Shown: positions 50,597-58,899 of the stretch, piece by piece
How positions within the stretch are numbered: position 1 is the stretch's first letter
Layout of the letters: each line of letters opens with the position of its first letter
Source of the DNA: Scatacola_A faecigallinarum
Lineage (GTDB): Bacteria; Pseudomonadota; Alphaproteobacteria; RF32; CAG-239
Assembly (NCBI GenBank): GCA_018713605.1
Contig: DVOM01000018.1
Coordinates: 1-64,000, forward strand
Direction of reading: 5' to 3'
Length of the DNA: 64,000 bases
Notes under the pieces: generated by a model
The model's database searches: none
Seen by the model: only the letters and a program-made list of their open reading frames with translations
Told to the model about the DNA's origin: nothing
Program-made: the position numbers and the translations under genes

Positions 50597-50623
50597 TCTC
50601 ATTTTGAGAGCGGTTTTGTTTTT
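50593..50623 (+). terminator. Leader terminator (attenuator)
   Basis: CCGCTCTC-ATTTT-GAGAGCGG followed by TTTTGTTTTT, ending 14 nt before the AAGGAG of the downstream gene. Its first four bases are needed by the leader closing stem. Confidence 0.85.
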
Positions 50624-50646
50624 AACAAAACATGAAGGAGTTGGAA

Positions 50647-50889
50647 ATGAACAGAGAAATTACGAAAGCTCAGGTCAGAAACGAGTTTTACAAAGATTTT
50701 GGTTTTGCGCTTTGGCTGGAACGTCGCGGCCGGCGGCAAAAACTGGTAAAAGCCGCGCAGCGTTCCAATCTTCCGCAAGGGCTGATTGACCGAATGGAAA
50801 GAGGCTGCTGCCGAGACCTTTATAAGTTTTTCAGGCTTTGCGCCTATTATCAGAAGAAGATAAAAATTACGCTGGTTGACGAAACTTAA
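50647..50889 (+). CDS. Small helix-turn-helix-like protein under leader control
   Basis: 80 residues from the ATG at 50647, which has a strong AAGGAG 8 nt upstream; an earlier in-frame ATG lies before that site and is unlikely. Basic N-terminal half (FALWLERRGRRQKLVKAAQRS) followed by LPQGLIDRMERGCCRDLYKFFRLCAYYQKKIKITLVDE, laid out like the HTH helices and last strand of Xre/Cro-type regulators; described only by similarity of spacing. Not a confident family match. Flanked by terminators on both sides, so expression should depend on read-through at 50593-50623. Confidence 0.6.
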   Translation: MNREITKAQVRNEFYKDFGFALWLERRGRRQKLVKAAQRSNLPQGLIDRMERGCCRDLYKFFRLCAYYQKKIKITLVDET

Positions 50890-50897
50890 AAAAAAAC

Positions 50898-50922
50898 AAA
50901 GCCCTCTTTGCGGAGGGCTTTA
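50898..50922. terminator. Bidirectional intrinsic terminator
   Basis: AAAGCCCTC-TTTGC-GGAGGGCTTT between convergent genes, with A/T runs on both sides. Confidence 0.85.
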
Positions 50923-50926
50923 ATAT

Positions 50927-51238
50927 TTAATTTCTTGCAAAAGGGTCATAATAGCGGTTGGCGTTAATGGCATTTCTTTGTTGTTCGGTAAAGCGGCTGC
51001 GGTTTTTATATAACTCTTTATATTTCTTGTCTAATGTGTCTTCCGTATAGAGATTGGCAAAGTTGTTATATAAGTCAAAACGCTGGTGCGGGCCAATCTG
51101 CCTGCCTTTTGCTTCGGCACGCTGAATGTAAAGTTCGGCCAGCAGGCTGATGACTTCCTTGTGCTCTTTGGAAAGCTGGAAATACATTTTGCGGGGCTGT
51201 TCGCGGCGGAGAGGTTTATTATACTGGGTCGGGGTCAT
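50927..51238 (-). CDS. Hypothetical small basic protein
   Basis: 103 residues, ATG with GGAGA upstream. Rich in Lys, Arg, Tyr and Asn, helical, with no membrane segment or known motif (LSKEHKEVISLLAELYIQRAEAKGRQIG is the most ordered part). Monocistronic between the small HTH gene and nifJ. Function unknown. Confidence 0.65.
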   Translation of the reverse strand: MTPTQYNKPLRREQPRKMYFQLSKEHKEVISLLAELYIQRAEAKGRQIGPHQRFDLYNNFANLYTEDTLDKKYKELYKNRSRFTEQQRNAINANRYYDPFARN

Positions 51239-51332
51239 AATGTTGTCTCCTTGAAAAGTTGATTATGGCGTAAATATATCATATTTGGAAAATTTTGTCA
51301 AATATTTGTATAAACTTGTTTCCGCATTTCAG

Positions 51333-51367
51333 AAAAAACCCCTTAACCGTGAGGTTAAGGGGTTTTT
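51333..51367. terminator. Intrinsic terminator of nifJ
   Basis: AACCCCTTAACC-GTGA-GGTTAAGGGGTT with flanking A and T runs, 12-bp perfect stem. Confidence 0.92.
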
Positions 51368-51387
51368 GTTCGGTTTGGGGAGGGAGC

Positions 51388-54300
51388 TTATTCAGCGCCT
51401 TCCTTAATGGCGAATTCGGCCATATGTTCATACAGAGAACGCTTTTCCTTAACGTTTTCCTGAGCCTTGTTCAGCAGGGTCTCATAACGCTCGGGGTTCA
51501 TCTTGTTGACGACCTGGAAACGCGTTTCGTTGGACATATAATCGGACAGCGGCTTGCTCGGCGCTTTGGAATCCAAAGTCAACGGCGCTTTGCCCTGAGC
51601 GATGTTTTCCGGATTGTAACGGTACAGCGGCCAAGAACCGGTGTCGACGGCGGATTTCTGGTGTTCCAGACCGTCGGCAAGGTTGAAGCCCTGAGCGATA
51701 CAGTGCGAGTAGGCGATGACGATGGACGGGCCGTCATAAGCCTCGGCCTCGTTCAAAGCCTTAATCAGCTGCGTATCGTTGGCGCCGAAAGCAACCTGAG
51801 CGACATAGACGTTGCCGTAAGACATGGCAATCATGCCCAGATCTTTCTTCGGCAGAGCCTTGCCGGCCGTAGCGAATTTCGCGGAAGCGCCCATCGGGGT
51901 CGCTTTGGACTGCTGGCCGCCGGTGTTGGAGTAAACGCCCGTATCCATAACCAGGATATTGATGTTTTTGCCGGAAGCGATGGCATGGTCCAGACCGCCA
52001 AAGCCGATGTCGTATGCCCAGCCGTCGCCGCCCAGAATCCATACCGACTTCTTAATCAGGTAGTCGGCCAGTTTGGACAGGGACTTGGCTTCTTCCGTAC
52101 CGATGCCGGCCAGCTTGTCGCGCAGAGCTTTGACATTGGCGCGCTGGTCGTCGATTTCGACGTCGGTAGACTGCGGATTGCTCAGAATCTTGTCTGCCAG
52201 TTCGCCGACTTTGTCCTTTAAGCCTTCAAGCAGGGTGCGGGCAAATTTGGTCTGCTGGTCAATGGAGAATCTCATGCCCAGGCCGAATTCGGCGTTGTCT
52301 TCAAACAGCGAGTTTGCCCAAGCCGGACCGTGGCCTTTTTCGTCCTTGGTGTAAGGCGTGGTCGGCAGGTTGCCGGAGTAAATCGAAGAACAGCCGGTTG
52401 CATTGGCAACGACCATGCGGTCGCCGAACAGCTGGGTCAGCAGTTTGATGTACGGCGTTTCGCCGCAGCCTGCGCAGGCGCCGGAGAATTCGAACAGCGG
52501 CTGAATCATCTGCGTGGTTTTCGGCAGGTTCTTGGCAACTTCGGTACGCTTTACGTACGGCAGGGTTTCAAAGAACTTCCAGCAGGCCTTCTGTTCCTCC
52601 AGATGGTTTTCAATATGATCCATATTGATTGCCTTTCTGGTCGGATCGGCCTTGTTTTTGGCCGGGCAGGCGCTGACGCAGATGCCGCAGCCGGTGCAGT
52701 CTTCGGGAGACATCTGCCAGATGAACTGTTTGCCGGCAAATTCCTTGCCTTTGTACGGCGCAGACTTAAAGCCCTGCGGCGCGTTTTTCAGTTCGGCCTC
52801 GTCGGCAACTTTCATGCGGATAACGCCATGCGGGCAGACCAGCGAGCATTTGCCGCACTGAATACAGGTATTGGGATCCCAAACCGGAATTTCGGTGGCA
52901 ATGCAGCGCTTTTCGTATTTGGTCGTGCCGGTCGGCCAGGTGCCGTCGACAACCGGTTCAAAAGCGGAAACCGGAAGCTCGTTGCCGCGGTCGGCGATAA
53001 TTTCGCCGGTAACCTTTCTGACAAATTCCGGAGCATCGGCCGGAACCGGAAGCTGACGGTGGAATTTGGAGGTAACGGAAGACGGATATTCGACCTTGTG
53101 CAGATGTTCCAGAGAAGCGTCAACAGCCTGGAAGTTTTTCTGAACAATGGCGTCGCCTTTTTTGCTGTAGGTTTTCTTAATGGCGTTCTTAATCTGGGCA
53201 ATGGCCTCGTCCTTGGGCAGGATGTTGGAAATTGCGAAGAAGCAGGTCTGCATAACGGTGTTGATGCGCTGACCCATGCCGGTTTCGCGGGCAACTTCGA
53301 CCGCGTTGATGGTGTAGAAGTTCAGCTTTTTGCTGATGATTTCTTCCTGAACTTCGATCGGGAGATGATCCCATACTTCCTCGGCCTTGTACGGCGCGTT
53401 CAGCAGGAAGGTTGCGCCCGGTTTGGCAATTTTCAGAATGTCAACCTTGCTCATGAACGGGAACTGGTGGCAGGCGACAAAGTCGGCCTTGTTAATCAGA
53501 TAAGCGGCCTTGATCGGATTATCCGAAAAACGCAGGTGCGACGTCGTCATCGAACCGGATTTGCGGGAATCGTAAACGAAGTAGCCCTGACCGTACTTGC
53601 CGGCGTCTTCGGCAATAATCTTAATCGAGTTTTTGTTGGCGCCGACGGTGCCGTCAGCACCCAGACCGAAGAATACGGCGCGGACGACGTCTTTGGGCTC
53701 GGTGTCAATCGAATCGTCGAACGGCAGCGAGGTCTTGCTGACGTCGTCGGTAATGCCGACAGAGAAGCCGTTGAGCGGTTTGGCAGCAGCGCCGTTGTCA
53801 TAAACGGCCTTGACCATGCCCGGCGTAAATTCTTTGGAGGACAGGCCGTAGCGACCGCCGTAGATACGCGGCATCGAAGCGATTTCATTGTTGGCAAAAG
53901 CCTGAGTCAGCGTAGCGACGACGTCCAGATACAGCGGTTCGCCGATGGAGCCGGATTCTTTGGTACGGTCCAGAACGTTGACGACCTTAACCGACTTCGG
54001 CAGAGCCTTCAGGAAGGATTTGGTCGGGAACGGACGGTACAGACGGACTTTAACCAGGCCGTATTTGCCGCCGTTTGCATTGAGGTAATTGATGGTTTCT
54101 TCAACCGTTTCGGCACCGGAACCCATGATGACGATGACCTGTTCGGCATCGGCAGCACCGACATAGTCAACAACATTGTATTTGCGGCCGGAGATTTTGG
54201 CAAACTTGTCCATTTCTTCCTGAACAATGCCTTCAACCTTGTTATAGAACGGGTTGCAGGCTTCGCGGCCCTGGAAGAAGACGTCCGGGTTCTGCGCGGT

Positions 54301-54954
54301 ACCGCGGATGACCGGCGCTTCCGGACGCAGAGCGTGTTCGGCGTTGAACCGGTAGTTTACGCTTTCAAGCATGGCGCGAAGGTCGTCGTCGGACAAAAGT
54401 TTGATTTTCTTGATTTCGTGCGAAGTGCGGAAACCGTCAAAGAAGTGCATAAACGGAACGCGGGAACGCAGCGTGGAAGTCTGGGCAATGGCCGCGAAAT
54501 CGTGGGCTTCCTGAACAGAGTTGGAGCACAGCATGGCAAAGCCGGTCTGACGGCAGGACATGACGTCGGTGTGGTCTCCGAAGATGGACAGCGCATGGTA
54601 AGCCAGAGAACGGGCGGCAACGTGCATGACGAACGGCGAAAGTTCGCCGGCGATTTTGTACATGTTCGGAATCATCAGGAGCAGACCCTGCGAAGCGGTA
54701 AAGGTGGTGGTCAGGGCACCGGCCTGGATTGAACCGTGGCAGGCGCCGGCGGCACCGGCTTCGGACTGCATTTCCTGAACTTCGGGAACAACGCCCCAGA
54801 GGTTCTTCTGTTTGGCAGCAGACCACGCATCGGCCCATTCGCCCATCGGAGACGACGGGGTAATCGGGTAAATTACGCAGACTTCATTCATGCGGTGGGC
54901 AACGGAAGCAGCGGCTTCGTTACCGTCCATCATTTTCATCTTAACGTCAGACAT
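51388..54954 (-). CDS. nifJ: Pyruvate:ferredoxin (flavodoxin) oxidoreductase
   Basis: 1188 residues, the single-chain form. It decarboxylates pyruvate to acetyl-CoA with CoA, reducing ferredoxin or flavodoxin; oxygen-sensitive and typical of anaerobic metabolism. Order: N-terminal pyrimidine-binding domain (DGNEAAASVAHRMNEVCVIYPITPSSPMGEWAD region), the gamma-like domain (FFGLGADGTVGANKNS), two 4Fe-4S motifs CIQCGKCSLVCPHG and CTGCGICVSACPAKN, and the C-terminal TPP domain with CAGCGETPY, GDGWAYDIGFGGLDHA and MDTGVYSNTGGQQS. Monocistronic, strongly terminated, with a leader hairpin at 54988-55028. Likely a core catabolic gene. Confidence 0.97.
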   Translation of the reverse strand: MSDVKMKMMDGNEAAASVAHRMNEVCVIYPITPSSPMGEWADAWSAAKQKNLWGVVPEVQEMQSEAGAAGACHGSIQAGALTTTFTASQGLLLMIPNMYKIAGELSPFVMHVAARSLAYHALSIFGDHTDVMSCRQTGFAMLCSNSVQEAHDFAAIAQTSTLRSRVPFMHFFDGFRTSHEIKKIKLLSDDDLRAMLESVNYRFNAEHALRPEAPVIRGTAQNPDVFFQGREACNPFYNKVEGIVQEEMDKFAKISGRKYNVVDYVGAADAEQVIVIMGSGAETVEETINYLNANGGKYGLVKVRLYRPFPTKSFLKALPKSVKVVNVLDRTKESGSIGEPLYLDVVATLTQAFANNEIASMPRIYGGRYGLSSKEFTPGMVKAVYDNGAAAKPLNGFSVGITDDVSKTSLPFDDSIDTEPKDVVRAVFFGLGADGTVGANKNSIKIIAEDAGKYGQGYFVYDSRKSGSMTTSHLRFSDNPIKAAYLINKADFVACHQFPFMSKVDILKIAKPGATFLLNAPYKAEEVWDHLPIEVQEEIISKKLNFYTINAVEVARETGMGQRINTVMQTCFFAISNILPKDEAIAQIKNAIKKTYSKKGDAIVQKNFQAVDASLEHLHKVEYPSSVTSKFHRQLPVPADAPEFVRKVTGEIIADRGNELPVSAFEPVVDGTWPTGTTKYEKRCIATEIPVWDPNTCIQCGKCSLVCPHGVIRMKVADEAELKNAPQGFKSAPYKGKEFAGKQFIWQMSPEDCTGCGICVSACPAKNKADPTRKAINMDHIENHLEEQKACWKFFETLPYVKRTEVAKNLPKTTQMIQPLFEFSGACAGCGETPYIKLLTQLFGDRMVVANATGCSSIYSGNLPTTPYTKDEKGHGPAWANSLFEDNAEFGLGMRFSIDQQTKFARTLLEGLKDKVGELADKILSNPQSTDVEIDDQRANVKALRDKLAGIGTEEAKSLSKLADYLIKKSVWILGGDGWAYDIGFGGLDHAIASGKNINILVMDTGVYSNTGGQQSKATPMGASAKFATAGKALPKKDLGMIAMSYGNVYVAQVAFGANDTQLIKALNEAEAYDGPSIVIAYSHCIAQGFNLADGLEHQKSAVDTGSWPLYRYNPENIAQGKAPLTLDSKAPSKPLSDYMSNETRFQVVNKMNPERYETLLNKAQENVKEKRSLYEHMAEFAIKEGAE

Positions 54955-54987
54955 ATATTTTTATCCTTGTATGGTTAACATAGAAAA

Positions 54988-55028
54988 GGCCCTCGGATTA
55001 AGACGATTTTATGCCTAATCTTCCGGCC
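54988..55028 (-). promoter_or_regulatory. Leader hairpin upstream of nifJ
   Basis: On the minus strand GGCC-GGAA-GATTA pairs with TAATC-CGAG-GGCC (4 and 5 pairs round an internal loop), followed by TTTTCT. It lies in the presumed 5' UTR, 34 nt before the start codon. It could be a weak attenuator or a stabilising 5' hairpin. A TATAAA further upstream on the minus strand may be the -10; the rest of 55029-55260 shows nothing else. Confidence 0.4.
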
Positions 55029-55260
55029 TCGGGTTACTTTAAATAGAATCTTATGTACGCGTTTTATAGCACTTTATTTTTTTAAATGCCAGCAAAAAAG
55101 ATTCAATCCGGGCAGGGTCTTGATAAGTCGGAAATATCCGGTTTTGTTGATTTGTTTTGTATAGACAAAAGCGGCTGGCCGTGTTATGTCAAAAAGCCTG
55201 TAGATGATTATTGTGCGGTTGAGAGAATAAATATTATTGTTTAACTTAAATTCGTTGTAT

Positions 55261-55815
55261 ATGAATGATTTGATTATTATGGTCGCAATGTTGGCCGTGT
55301 TTGGCATCTGGCTGCTGTTTCATCGTCTGAAAAACCGAAGACCCGCTGACGATGATCCCGGCGGTAAAGACTTTGTCCTGACAAGAGAGCAAGTTGAAGA
55401 ACTTAACCGGCAGCGCGCGGAGAAAGAGATTGTATTGCCGTCGGCGCCCGCGGAAGAAAAACGTTCCGTTTCGGAACCTTCTGCCGCGGAGCCTGTTCCG
55501 GAAAAGCTTTCGGCGCCGGCAGGCGGAAGGGAAAAGCAATCCGGGGTACTTACGGAGGCGGATTTGTGGAACCAGTGGGTTGCCAGAACCGGCGATTATC
55601 GTCTGTCGAAAGACGCAATTGCGGCTGCGGCGGGGCATTTGACGCCCGAACAGGCGCTGACGCTCTGCAAGCGGTATCAGAAACAGCATCCGCAGCTTTA
55701 TGCCGGCATTCGGAAATACGCCGACTGGTATGAGCGTTCCGAACCGGCGGCAAAAATCATCGGCCTGCGTATGGAGGCGCTGATGAAGCAGGGCGGCATT
55801 ATCCGCCGCCGCTGA
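55261..55815 (+). CDS. Hypothetical single-pass membrane protein
   Basis: 184 residues from the ATG MNDLIIMVAMLAVFGIWLLF, an N-terminal membrane anchor. A charged Pro/Ala-rich linker (~25-105) follows, then a helical C-terminal domain (VLTEADLWNQWVARTGDYRLSKDAIAAAAGHLTPEQALTLCKRY as its body, residues ~95-140). No ribosome site is clear. Followed by a strong terminator. Function unknown. Confidence 0.7.
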   Translation: MNDLIIMVAMLAVFGIWLLFHRLKNRRPADDDPGGKDFVLTREQVEELNRQRAEKEIVLPSAPAEEKRSVSEPSAAEPVPEKLSAPAGGREKQSGVLTEADLWNQWVARTGDYRLSKDAIAAAAGHLTPEQALTLCKRYQKQHPQLYAGIRKYADWYERSEPAAKIIGLRMEALMKQGGIIRRR

Positions 55816-55835
55816 TTTTGCGGGACATTCAAAAA

Positions 55836-55873
55836 AAAGACAGCTGCCTGAAAACCCGGCTGTCTTTTTTTTG
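55836..55873 (+). terminator. Intrinsic terminator
   Basis: AAAAGACAGC / GCTGTCTTTTTTTT hairpin with a 14-nt loop region. Confidence 0.88.
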
Positions 55874-55930
55874 TCTAGACAGTCGGAGGGGAATGTGGTA
55901 TATTGCGCACAATCAGCTAAGACTTTGAGA

Positions 55931-56551
55931 ATGTATCATTATAAATTAACCAAAAAAAATTCAGTTATGAAAAATTATCCTACAATTCTTTGGGCGAACG
56001 ATGCGCTGAAAAAGGGAAGTTTCAGTTTCGTATGTGACGAAAATCTGATGCGTTTGCGGCATGAGCTTTCGGATTTTTGCGAGGAAGCTTATATCGAATA
56101 CGCGGTTTTGCGGGAGAAAGACGGATTTCGGCGCTGTCTGCGGGAAGAAGGCCGTTTCTTCTCGGCTCTGGCGGTTATTGCCGAAAATATGCCGATGCTG
56201 CTTATGAATGACGATTTGCGGGAATTTCTCGGTCATATGTATCAGGAACCGGGCGTTTATTTCCAGGGCATGGTTGCGGTTTTGCAGGCTTGCGGAATCA
56301 GGGAAACCTATATTGCCGGGTTTGCCAATCTGCATATCGGCGAACCCGAAGTCAGAAACTGGTGCAAAGCGCATTTCGGCGTCTGCAATGCCGACGAGCT
56401 GTTTGCCGCCGTGAAGAAGGAGATGCCGTTGCCGGATCTGGAGCTCGTCAACCTGTGCCGTCCGCGTCATGGTTCGTGGCTGTTTTGTCTGGTGTTCTTC
56501 GTTTTGGGGCTGTTTATCGGCATGACGCTTTTAAGCGGCCTGCTGGCATAG
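55931..56551 (+). CDS. Hypothetical tail-anchored protein
   Basis: 206 residues from ATG MYHYKLTKK; the ATG at 55967 (MKNYPTILW) is an alternative, and neither has a strong ribosome site. The body is globular with several Cys and aromatic residues. One C-terminal membrane helix (WLFCLVFFVLGLFIGMTLLSGLLA) makes it tail-anchored. No family recognised. Flanked by terminators, so monocistronic. Confidence 0.68.
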   Translation: MYHYKLTKKNSVMKNYPTILWANDALKKGSFSFVCDENLMRLRHELSDFCEEAYIEYAVLREKDGFRRCLREEGRFFSALAVIAENMPMLLMNDDLREFLGHMYQEPGVYFQGMVAVLQACGIRETYIAGFANLHIGEPEVRNWCKAHFGVCNADELFAAVKKEMPLPDLELVNLCRPRHGSWLFCLVFFVLGLFIGMTLLSGLLA

Positions 56552-56566
56552 CCGGGAAGAGAATTT

Positions 56567-56605
56567 AAAAGAGCGGGAAGGCGTGCGGACTTCCCGCTCT
56601 TTTTT
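56567..56605 (+). terminator. Intrinsic terminator
   Basis: AAAAGAGCGGGAAG / CTTCCCGCTCTTTTTT hairpin with T-run. Confidence 0.92.
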
Positions 56606-56688
56606 GTGCAATAGTCCTAAAAGGCTTGAAGTTTTAAAGGTTTAATTTATATTGTTTATCAGTTAAAACTTATTTCAGGAGAAAGTTC

Positions 56689-57036
56689 ATGAGAAAACTG
56701 TTTGCCGTTTTGGCCGTATCGACCGCCGTTCTGACCGCATATAGCGCCGGCGCTGACTTTAATTTGGTTGAAGAGGCGCAGAAGATTCAGAACAAGCAGG
56801 ACGAACTGACCAAGAAAGTTGCCGACGCAAAAGCCGAGGCGGCCAGAAAATATGAGGCTCAAAAAGCCGAACGCGAAGCCAAGGCTGCCGAACAAAAAGC
56901 CGAAAGAGAGGCAAAAGCTGCCGAGCAGAAAGCCAAATATGAAGCCAAAAAAGCCGAGATAGAGGCAAAGAGAGCCGAACAGCAGCAAAAAATCGACGAA
57001 AAGAAAAAAGCTCTGGACACTCTGTTTGCAAAGTAA
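56689..57036 (+). CDS. Secreted or periplasmic coiled-coil protein with KAEREAKAAEQ repeats
   Basis: 115 residues. Signal peptide MRKLFAVLAVSTAVLTAYSAGA, then a single long charged helix with tandem 11-residue-like repeats (KAEREAKAAEQ twice, then close variants KAKYEAKKAEI). ATG with CAGGAG upstream. Such rods can span the periplasm or bind cell-wall partners. The next gene, a small lipoprotein, follows 5 nt later, so the two probably work together. Confidence 0.75.
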   Translation: MRKLFAVLAVSTAVLTAYSAGADFNLVEEAQKIQNKQDELTKKVADAKAEAARKYEAQKAEREAKAAEQKAEREAKAAEQKAKYEAKKAEIEAKRAEQQQKIDEKKKALDTLFAK

Positions 57037-57041
57037 AAAAA

Positions 57042-57335
57042 ATGAAGAAAATATTTCTGATGACAATGCTGTTTTTGAACGTTTCGGCCTGCAGCGGCAT
57101 GGCTCCTTTTCCCGAAGAGGACAAAACGCCGCTGACGCCGCAGGGGCGTTTGAACGCCTGTATTTTGGAACAGGCCAGGACCAAGGCCGCGGATCCGGAA
57201 ACTTTCAGCAACGTTGACCTTGCCGCCAATCAGGTTGCCAATTACTGTATCCGCAGTCTGGATATGCTGGACAGCGGCTTGTACCGCCAGTCGGTTGTCA
57301 ATGCAACCTCAATTATAAATTCGTATAATCAATGA
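57042..57335 (+). CDS. Small lipoprotein
   Basis: 97 residues. Signal sequence with lipobox: MKKIFLMTMLFLNVSAC, where Cys17 would be lipidated. The mature part has a helical body with two further cysteines (NACILEQ, NYCIRSL) that could form a disulfide. 5 nt after the coiled-coil gene; perhaps its anchor. Function unknown. Confidence 0.75.
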   Translation: MKKIFLMTMLFLNVSACSGMAPFPEEDKTPLTPQGRLNACILEQARTKAADPETFSNVDLAANQVANYCIRSLDMLDSGLYRQSVVNATSIINSYNQ

Positions 57336-57382
57336 GTAAGCGGAAGTGTTGTCAAAATGGCGGTGCTTTTGTTAAAAAGATG

Positions 57383-57410
57383 TTGATTAATTGGCAGATG
57401 CGTTTATAGT
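57383..57410 (+). promoter_or_regulatory. Promoter of tRNA-Gly
   Basis: -35 TTGATT (57383-57388), 16-nt spacer, -10 TATAGT (57405-57410), with the tRNA starting 16 nt later. Confidence 0.7.
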
Positions 57411-57425
57411 ATGAATGTTTCTGCC

Positions 57426-57499
57426 GCGGGTATAATTCAATGGTAGAATGAGAGCTTCCCAAGCTTTTAATGCGGGTTCGATTCCCGTTACCCGCTCCA
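57426..57499 (+). tRNA. tRNA-Gly (anticodon CCC)
   Basis: Complete cloverleaf: acceptor GCGGGTA / TACCCGC, short D arm ATTC..GAAT, anticodon stem AGAGC / GCTTT with loop TTCCCAA (anticodon CCC), T arm GCGGG-TTCGATT-CCCGT, discriminator T and encoded CCA. Confidence 0.96.
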
Positions 57500-57504
57500 T
57501 AACA

Positions 57505-57533
57505 AAGCCCGCCCATCGAAGGCGGGTTTTGTT
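57505..57533 (+). terminator. Intrinsic terminator after tRNA-Gly
   Basis: AAAGCCCGCC / GGCGGGTTTT hairpin. In the remaining 57534-57737 a second small hairpin CGGACG / CGTCCG (57541-57562) is present and nothing else is recognised. Confidence 0.88.
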
Positions 57534-57737
57534 GTGATTACGGACGGGAATATTTTCGTCCGCAGGACAAATGCAAGCGGTTTAATTTAATTGATTTTCT
57601 ATGGGCAGTATTCTACACTGGATTGCGGTTGCAAAATGCGGTAAAGCTTGAAGCTGCAGGCCGTTTTTGTTGCATTCAGGCGTTTTCAGGCTTTGCAGTA
57701 ACCGTTTTTTCTGAAGATACAAACAGAGTGAGGAATA

Positions 57738-58322
57738 ATGAGAAAAGACTTTTATGTTTTCCGGCACGGAGAAACGGAACTGAACCGGCAGAAGCGTTGG
57801 CAGGGTTCCGGCACGGACTGTGATTTGAACGCGGCCGGGGTCAGGCAGGCGGAAGAACTTTTGGAAAAGTTCCGCGGCAAAAAGCTTGAAGTCATTTTCT
57901 CAAGTCCGCTTATTCGTGCCCGGCATACGGCCGAGGTGGTTGCCGGCGGTTTGGGGCTGCCGGTAATCGTACGCGAGAATCTTCGCGAATGTTTTTATGG
58001 CGAAGCCGAAGGGCGGCCGATTGCCGATTTGGCGGAGAGCTGTCCCGAAATATTGAACAATTGGTATAATTCCGCCGAAAAATATCTGGACATCCGTTTC
58101 CCGGGCGGCGAGAGCAAAAAAGAGGCTTGCGACCGCGTATTGAAAGAACTTGATGCTTTGGCCGCTGAGCCGTATCAGGTTGTCGGAGCTGCCATTCACG
58201 GCGGGACCATGGGGCAGTTGCTTAATTATTATCATGTCCCTTATGACAAGATTCCCAATTGTGCCGCTTTGCATTTGGTTTATGAGGACGGCAACTGGCG
58301 TGCCGAAGGGGGAATTTTTTAA
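57738..58322 (+). CDS. Histidine phosphatase family protein (phosphoglycerate-mutase-like)
   Basis: 194 residues. RHG motif FRHGETELN with the nucleophilic His, SSPLIRARHTAEVV, the catalytic Glu region ENLRECFYGEAEGRP and the second His in AAIHGGTMGQLL. Family members include cofactor-dependent mutases, cobalamin phosphatases and broad phosphatases; substrate cannot be told. ATG with GAGGAA upstream. Overlaps its paralogue by 1 nt. Confidence 0.87.
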   Translation: MRKDFYVFRHGETELNRQKRWQGSGTDCDLNAAGVRQAEELLEKFRGKKLEVIFSSPLIRARHTAEVVAGGLGLPVIVRENLRECFYGEAEGRPIADLAESCPEILNNWYNSAEKYLDIRFPGGESKKEACDRVLKELDALAAEPYQVVGAAIHGGTMGQLLNYYHVPYDKIPNCAALHLVYEDGNWRAEGGIF

Positions 58323-58897
58323 TGCGGAAGGACGTATATTTATTTAGGCACGGGCAAACCGATGCCAACAAGGAGCACCGCTGGCAGGGGTGCGGCATTA
58401 ATCTTTCCTTGAACGAGGAGGGGCGGGTTCAGGCGTTTTCGGTTCTGGAAAAGCTGAGAAACGCCGGTTTGGAATGCATTTTTTCTTCGCCGTTGAAGCG
58501 GGCTTTGGAGACGGCCGAAATTGTTGCCGGAGCTTTAAATCTGCCGGTTAAAGTCCGGGAAGAGTTTCGGGAAGGCTGTTTCGGCGAAGCGGAGGGAATT
58601 ACGACGGCCGAGCTTGACGAACTGTGGCCGGATATCAGCAACCGTTGGAAAAATCCCGAGGAACTTGACGTCGGTTATCCGGGCGGCGAAACCAAACGGC
58701 AGATTCAGGAAAGAATGTTTGTTGCGCTGAATACGCTGCTGGACGAAGATTATGACGTTTTCGGCGTAGCGACGCATGGTTCGGCGCTGCGCAATCTGCT
58801 GCATTTATTTGGGGTTGATTTGGGCAGGATTGCCAACGGAACGATTTTTCATCTGGTTTATGAAAACGGCGGCTGGCGGGCGGAAGCCTTTGATTAA
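58322..58897 (+). CDS. Histidine phosphatase family protein, paralogue of the preceding gene
   Basis: 191 residues with the same plan as its neighbour: MRKDVYLFRHGQTDANKEHRWQG, SSPLKRALETAEIVAG, EFREGCFGEAEG, and VATHGSALRNLL with the second His. Both keep a HxWQG after the RHG and an AE-rich loop, so they come from a tandem duplication. TAATG overlap gives translational coupling. The pair may act on related substrates or form a heterodimer. Convergent with motB. Confidence 0.87.
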   Translation: MRKDVYLFRHGQTDANKEHRWQGCGINLSLNEEGRVQAFSVLEKLRNAGLECIFSSPLKRALETAEIVAGALNLPVKVREEFREGCFGEAEGITTAELDELWPDISNRWKNPEELDVGYPGGETKRQIQERMFVALNTLLDEDYDVFGVATHGSALRNLLHLFGVDLGRIANGTIFHLVYENGGWRAEAFD

Positions 58898-58899
58898 GC

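Noticed and set aside
52330..54732. 800-codon open frame opposite nifJ
   Set aside because: Antisense to a certain gene; shadow composition without motifs.
55074..55307. 77-codon minus-strand open frame upstream of nifJ
   Set aside because: AT-rich, overlaps the start of the gene at 55261, and has no ribosome site or conserved look.
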